Shown: positions 61,110-64,000 of the stretch, one piece after another | How the letters are laid out: every line of letters starts with the position of its first letter | Position numbering within the stretch: the first letter of the stretch is position 1 | Source: Myrica gale | Taxonomy: Eukaryota; Streptophyta; Magnoliopsida; Fagales; Myricaceae | Assembly (NCBI GenBank): GCA_963930655.1 | Contig: OZ005610.1 | Span: 7,569,001-7,633,000 of the forward strand | Direction: 5' to 3' | DNA length: 64,000 nt | Notes under the pieces: model-generated | Databases searched by the model: none | Told to the model about the DNA's origin: nothing | What the model saw: the letters and a program-made list of their open reading frames with translations, nothing else | Position numbers and translations under genes: made by a program

Positions 61110-64000
61110 CAACCGCGCGGAGGCAGGGACAGAGATAGGTGCATGCAGGGAATGGACTCATGGAGTATGGACGTTCCTTTTGACAATAATTAATGTTTAC
61201 GCGTAAGGGAAAATGAAAAAGGAAAAGAAAAAAGAGAAAGCTGTATCATATGACTAGTCAGGAAGTAAATGGTAAAGAAACTCATTTGGGAATCATCTAG
61301 AGCAGGCACTTATTTATTACTTGGTGGATGGAATGTTGTGTTCTCGAGTGGCTTTAGCTATAGCTAGCGCATGGTTTTTGACCACTTCTTCTTTCTCTCT
61401 CCTAAGATAAGCGGTTTTAAAAAAATTCTTATTCGGGGAGAAGATTTGTGCTTGCTTTTTCTGTTTTCCAGCAAAATCAACGTGAATCTATTTCCTTTTT
61501 TCCTCAAATTTTCCCCACTTTTCCTGCGCCCGAAATATAGGAACGATAATTTCATTCAGCTGTAACACGATGGGCTTGGTGACGTACAAGATATGGCGAA
61601 AGCATCGCATAAAACAAAGATGATGTGATTGTGGGACTTGTGGAAGCTGATTGCCATTGCCTCAAACAGAGACACAACACAGCTGTAAAAGGTGGAACCC
61701 AGCTGTATTCAGCTTATCTATCCAAGAAAATGCCAACACACTCAAGCCCACATTGATTCCCGTCGGCCGTCACTATGGAGAAATACTTTTCAAAAAAATG
61801 GATCGGCCAAATTGTTCTCGGCTAAATCACAGTTGAAGATATTTAATTAAGCATTCGATCGCCATCATATTTCAAAACGTTAATGACTTTACTTGATCTT
61901 TTTTTTTTGGTAATTGGAAACGTAAATATGTTGATCGACTTGGTTAGCCCATACCACCGACTTCTAAATCATTGGGTTAGGAGGATACACATGCTTCTAA
62001 TTAATCATTGGAGCCGATGTTTTGATCGGTGGAGGACATTCCACCAGCCAAATTAATGAAACTGTACTCGACTCTCATACCGTATTTGTAATACAAATAG
62101 CGTCCAACATCTTTACCCAATTTGCTTTCCGATACAATTCGTCGACCGTTCCCATCGTCCGGCACTACTCATGAAGACCTTACCTAATACAAAAAATATA
62201 TCGAGCGGGATTAGTAAACTACAAAGAGGCTTTGGCTACTCTGCACTTCTCATATCACATCCACTGCAAAATGAAGAAGAAGATGAGAAAAAACTGACTT
62301 TTAGTTGTGTTTTGACCGTACGAACTATCCATGCAGTTTTTTTTGAGTTCGTATATATACGAGAATTACAGCTAATATATATTAAAATGAAAGTCAATAA
62401 GCTCGAAACTACTTATCTTGACACATGACTTTGTCACACAATTTGATAGGCTTTTAATTTACACATCATGATGATTCTTGCTTATTGTGATTAATTATTA
62501 TTCAACGTGTTATATGTTTTTTTGTTTTGATAATCATTTCTTAAATCATGAGATCGACGGACCATTGCATAGATTTTCAATTAGACATTAATTCAATTAC
62601 TGATTGTTGAGCAAAGATCTTTGAATGACTTCATGCGTGGAAAGGTGGATGAATGACCCATCCCGTAAAATACACAATACAATGTGTGAGACCTATGCAT
62701 TTAATGTTGTTTATATTAATTGTGGAGTAGTGTAGATCCTATAGCATTCAAACATGTTGTATTTGTGTCTCTGATTTGGATCATTCATTACGAGCAATAA
62801 TGTTAATTGTTTGTGCAACACTTATGAAAGCGTATGTTGTCTCGAAGACTGAAGATCAACTACGACACTTATGAAAGCGTACTTGAAACCTTTAATGTTT
62901 TAAAATCATCTATTCACATCGGTTCAAATTAAGTATTAAATTCGACGAAAAATTATGTAAAATAATCGAAATAATTTTATTTGTACTCATATTTATAGAG
63001 ATAACTTTTTTTTTGTGGTATGTTCGCGGTTAAATCACAGTTGAAGAGATATCTACGACGAATAATGGTCTTCAGGTCGTTCTTATAACGTGCCTTTCAC
63101 AATTTGTTTCATAAGCATTCGATCGCCATCAGATTTCAAAACGTTATTGACTTTACTTGGATCCTTTTTTTTTCTTTTGGGAACGCAATGACGTTGATCG
63201 ACTCGATTGGCCCGTACCACCGACTTCTAAATCATTGGGTTAAGAGGATACATGCGTCTTTCTATTGAGGGACAATAATATGGCGAGCTGCTCAAGAGAG
63301 GAATCAGACAACCAAGCAGTGGGAGCCGATGTTTTGATGGGTGAGGACATCCCACCAGCCAAAGTAATGAAACTGTTAATCTCATACCATATTTGTAATA
63401 CAATAGGCCAGGTCGCAGGATATATGGGCTTAGCAATTGCAAAAAAAAAAGGAAATAAATAATACTTAAATAATTAAAGGAGATAACTCTGTAAGGAGTA
63501 GTAGGTGAGTCAAACTTTTAAATAATTGGCCGACGATCAACTCCATACAAGCAGTAACAATTTTGGAACCTTTGCTTTAAAGGAGACAACTTTGTAGGGA
63601 GTAGTAGGTGAGTCCAACTTTTAAATAATTCGCCGACGTCGATCAACTCCAAACAAGCAGTAACAATTTTGGAACCTTCGCTTTAAGAAGATATATATGT
63701 ATAAGATATTCTTTAATTTTATAAAAAAAATAGAGTGAACAAGCTGGTTCCTTAAACCCTACTTAAAGCTACCTTATTTAGAGAAAGCAAATTAACCCAT
63801 TTCCTCTCCATAGTACTCTACTGTATCTTCTTTTTAACTTCGTTAAGCTACTCTTACTAGCAGCTGAATTCGCTTAACATGCAGGCAATTTTCCAAGCAA
63901 TCATATATATGCAAAAAAAATAACGCGTAAATTAAAAAGATTCTGATATGGTTATCTTGTGATTTCTGAAAAAGGGTTTAATTGTTCTCTAGGCAAAAAG
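61110..64000. other. Right-end intergenic region within duplication unit 2
   Basis: 61110-61800 is the GASA promoter side, shared with 52.5-53.1 kb. 61810-62100 and 63005-63425 both resemble 55490-55700. 62100-63000 is AT-rich and has no partner or gene that I can see. A local tandem duplication lies at 63476-63684. No coding exon is supported. Confidence 0.45.
63476..63684. repeat. Tandem duplication of about 103-107 bp
   Basis: Two adjacent copies of a unit starting AAAGGAGA and containing GTAGTAGGTGAGTC, TTTTAAATAATT and CAAGCAGTAACAATTTTGGA. The equivalent place in unit 1 (about 55825-55945) has a single copy, so the expansion followed the segmental duplication. Confidence 0.8.

Larger units (their letters stand above)
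59714..64000. repeat. Segmental tandem duplication, unit 2 (continues past the right edge)
   Basis: Second copy of the unit described at 50848-57460, carrying the intact GASA gene. The final bases (AAAGGGTTTAATTGTTCTC...) correspond to about 57425-57460 in unit 1, so the unit is not finished at base 64000. Block 55490-55700 of unit 1 is present twice here (about 61810-62100, diverged, and 63005-63425). Confidence 0.8.

Overview
The window is nuclear DNA of a flowering plant, almost certainly a eudicot. Genes are split by GT-AG introns, intergenic DNA is AT-rich and full of small transposons, and every recognisable protein is a plant protein (plastid hexokinase, E2FC, WEB family, GASA peptides, LEA). 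The species cannot be fixed from sequence alone. All names come from reading conserved motifs by eye; no search was run. Arabidopsis locus numbers are quoted from memory.

Layout, left to right: an E2FC-like cell-cycle transcription factor on the minus strand, cut by the left edge (23-3127); TRM6, the non-catalytic subunit of the tRNA m1A58 methyltransferase, minus, complete in 13 exons (4014-10279); a C2H2 zinc-finger/PARP-like protein, plus, three exons (13109-15185); a small unknown gene split over two frames (20137-20540); a WEB-family coiled-coil protein, minus, two exons (21745-23322); a plastid hexokinase of the HXK3 type, plus, nine exons (25822-30167); the AP-2 clathrin adaptor sigma subunit, plus, six exons with a start-codon-only first coding exon (30851-33559); a TIME FOR COFFEE-related Q-rich protein, minus, 13 exons (36624-40651); transposon-rich DNA with a MULE-like element and a nested insertion (43-46 kb); a cluster of three GASA/snakin-type cysteine-rich peptide genes, all minus (47261-49512 broken, 51806-52376 probably frameshifted, 60487-61000 intact); and a secreted LEA protein, plus (57857-58806).

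Two large-scale patterns stand out. First, the genes match two separate Arabidopsis chromosome 1 neighbourhoods, around At1g47820-47870 and At1g75710-75750, interleaved here in one row, as expected if this window keeps an ancestral order that was split after duplication in the Arabidopsis lineage. Second, the right end carries a tandem segmental duplication: about 50.85-57.46 kb is repeated at about 59.71-64.00 kb. The window stops about 0.4 kb before the place where a second LEA gene would be expected.

Transposons with visible boundaries include two hAT-type MITEs full of GGTCCGGACC-like palindromes (one sits inside the coding exon of the first GASA copy), a SINE with a 16-bp target duplication in an AP2S intron, a 447-bp terminal-inverted-repeat element with a perfect 9-bp target duplication, Tourist-like MITEs, and an element whose empty site is preserved in the older duplicate segment. 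Several genes (E2FC, the 20.1-kb gene, GASA copy at 52 kb) show small frame-breaking indels. These could be real lesions or consensus errors and should be checked in reads.
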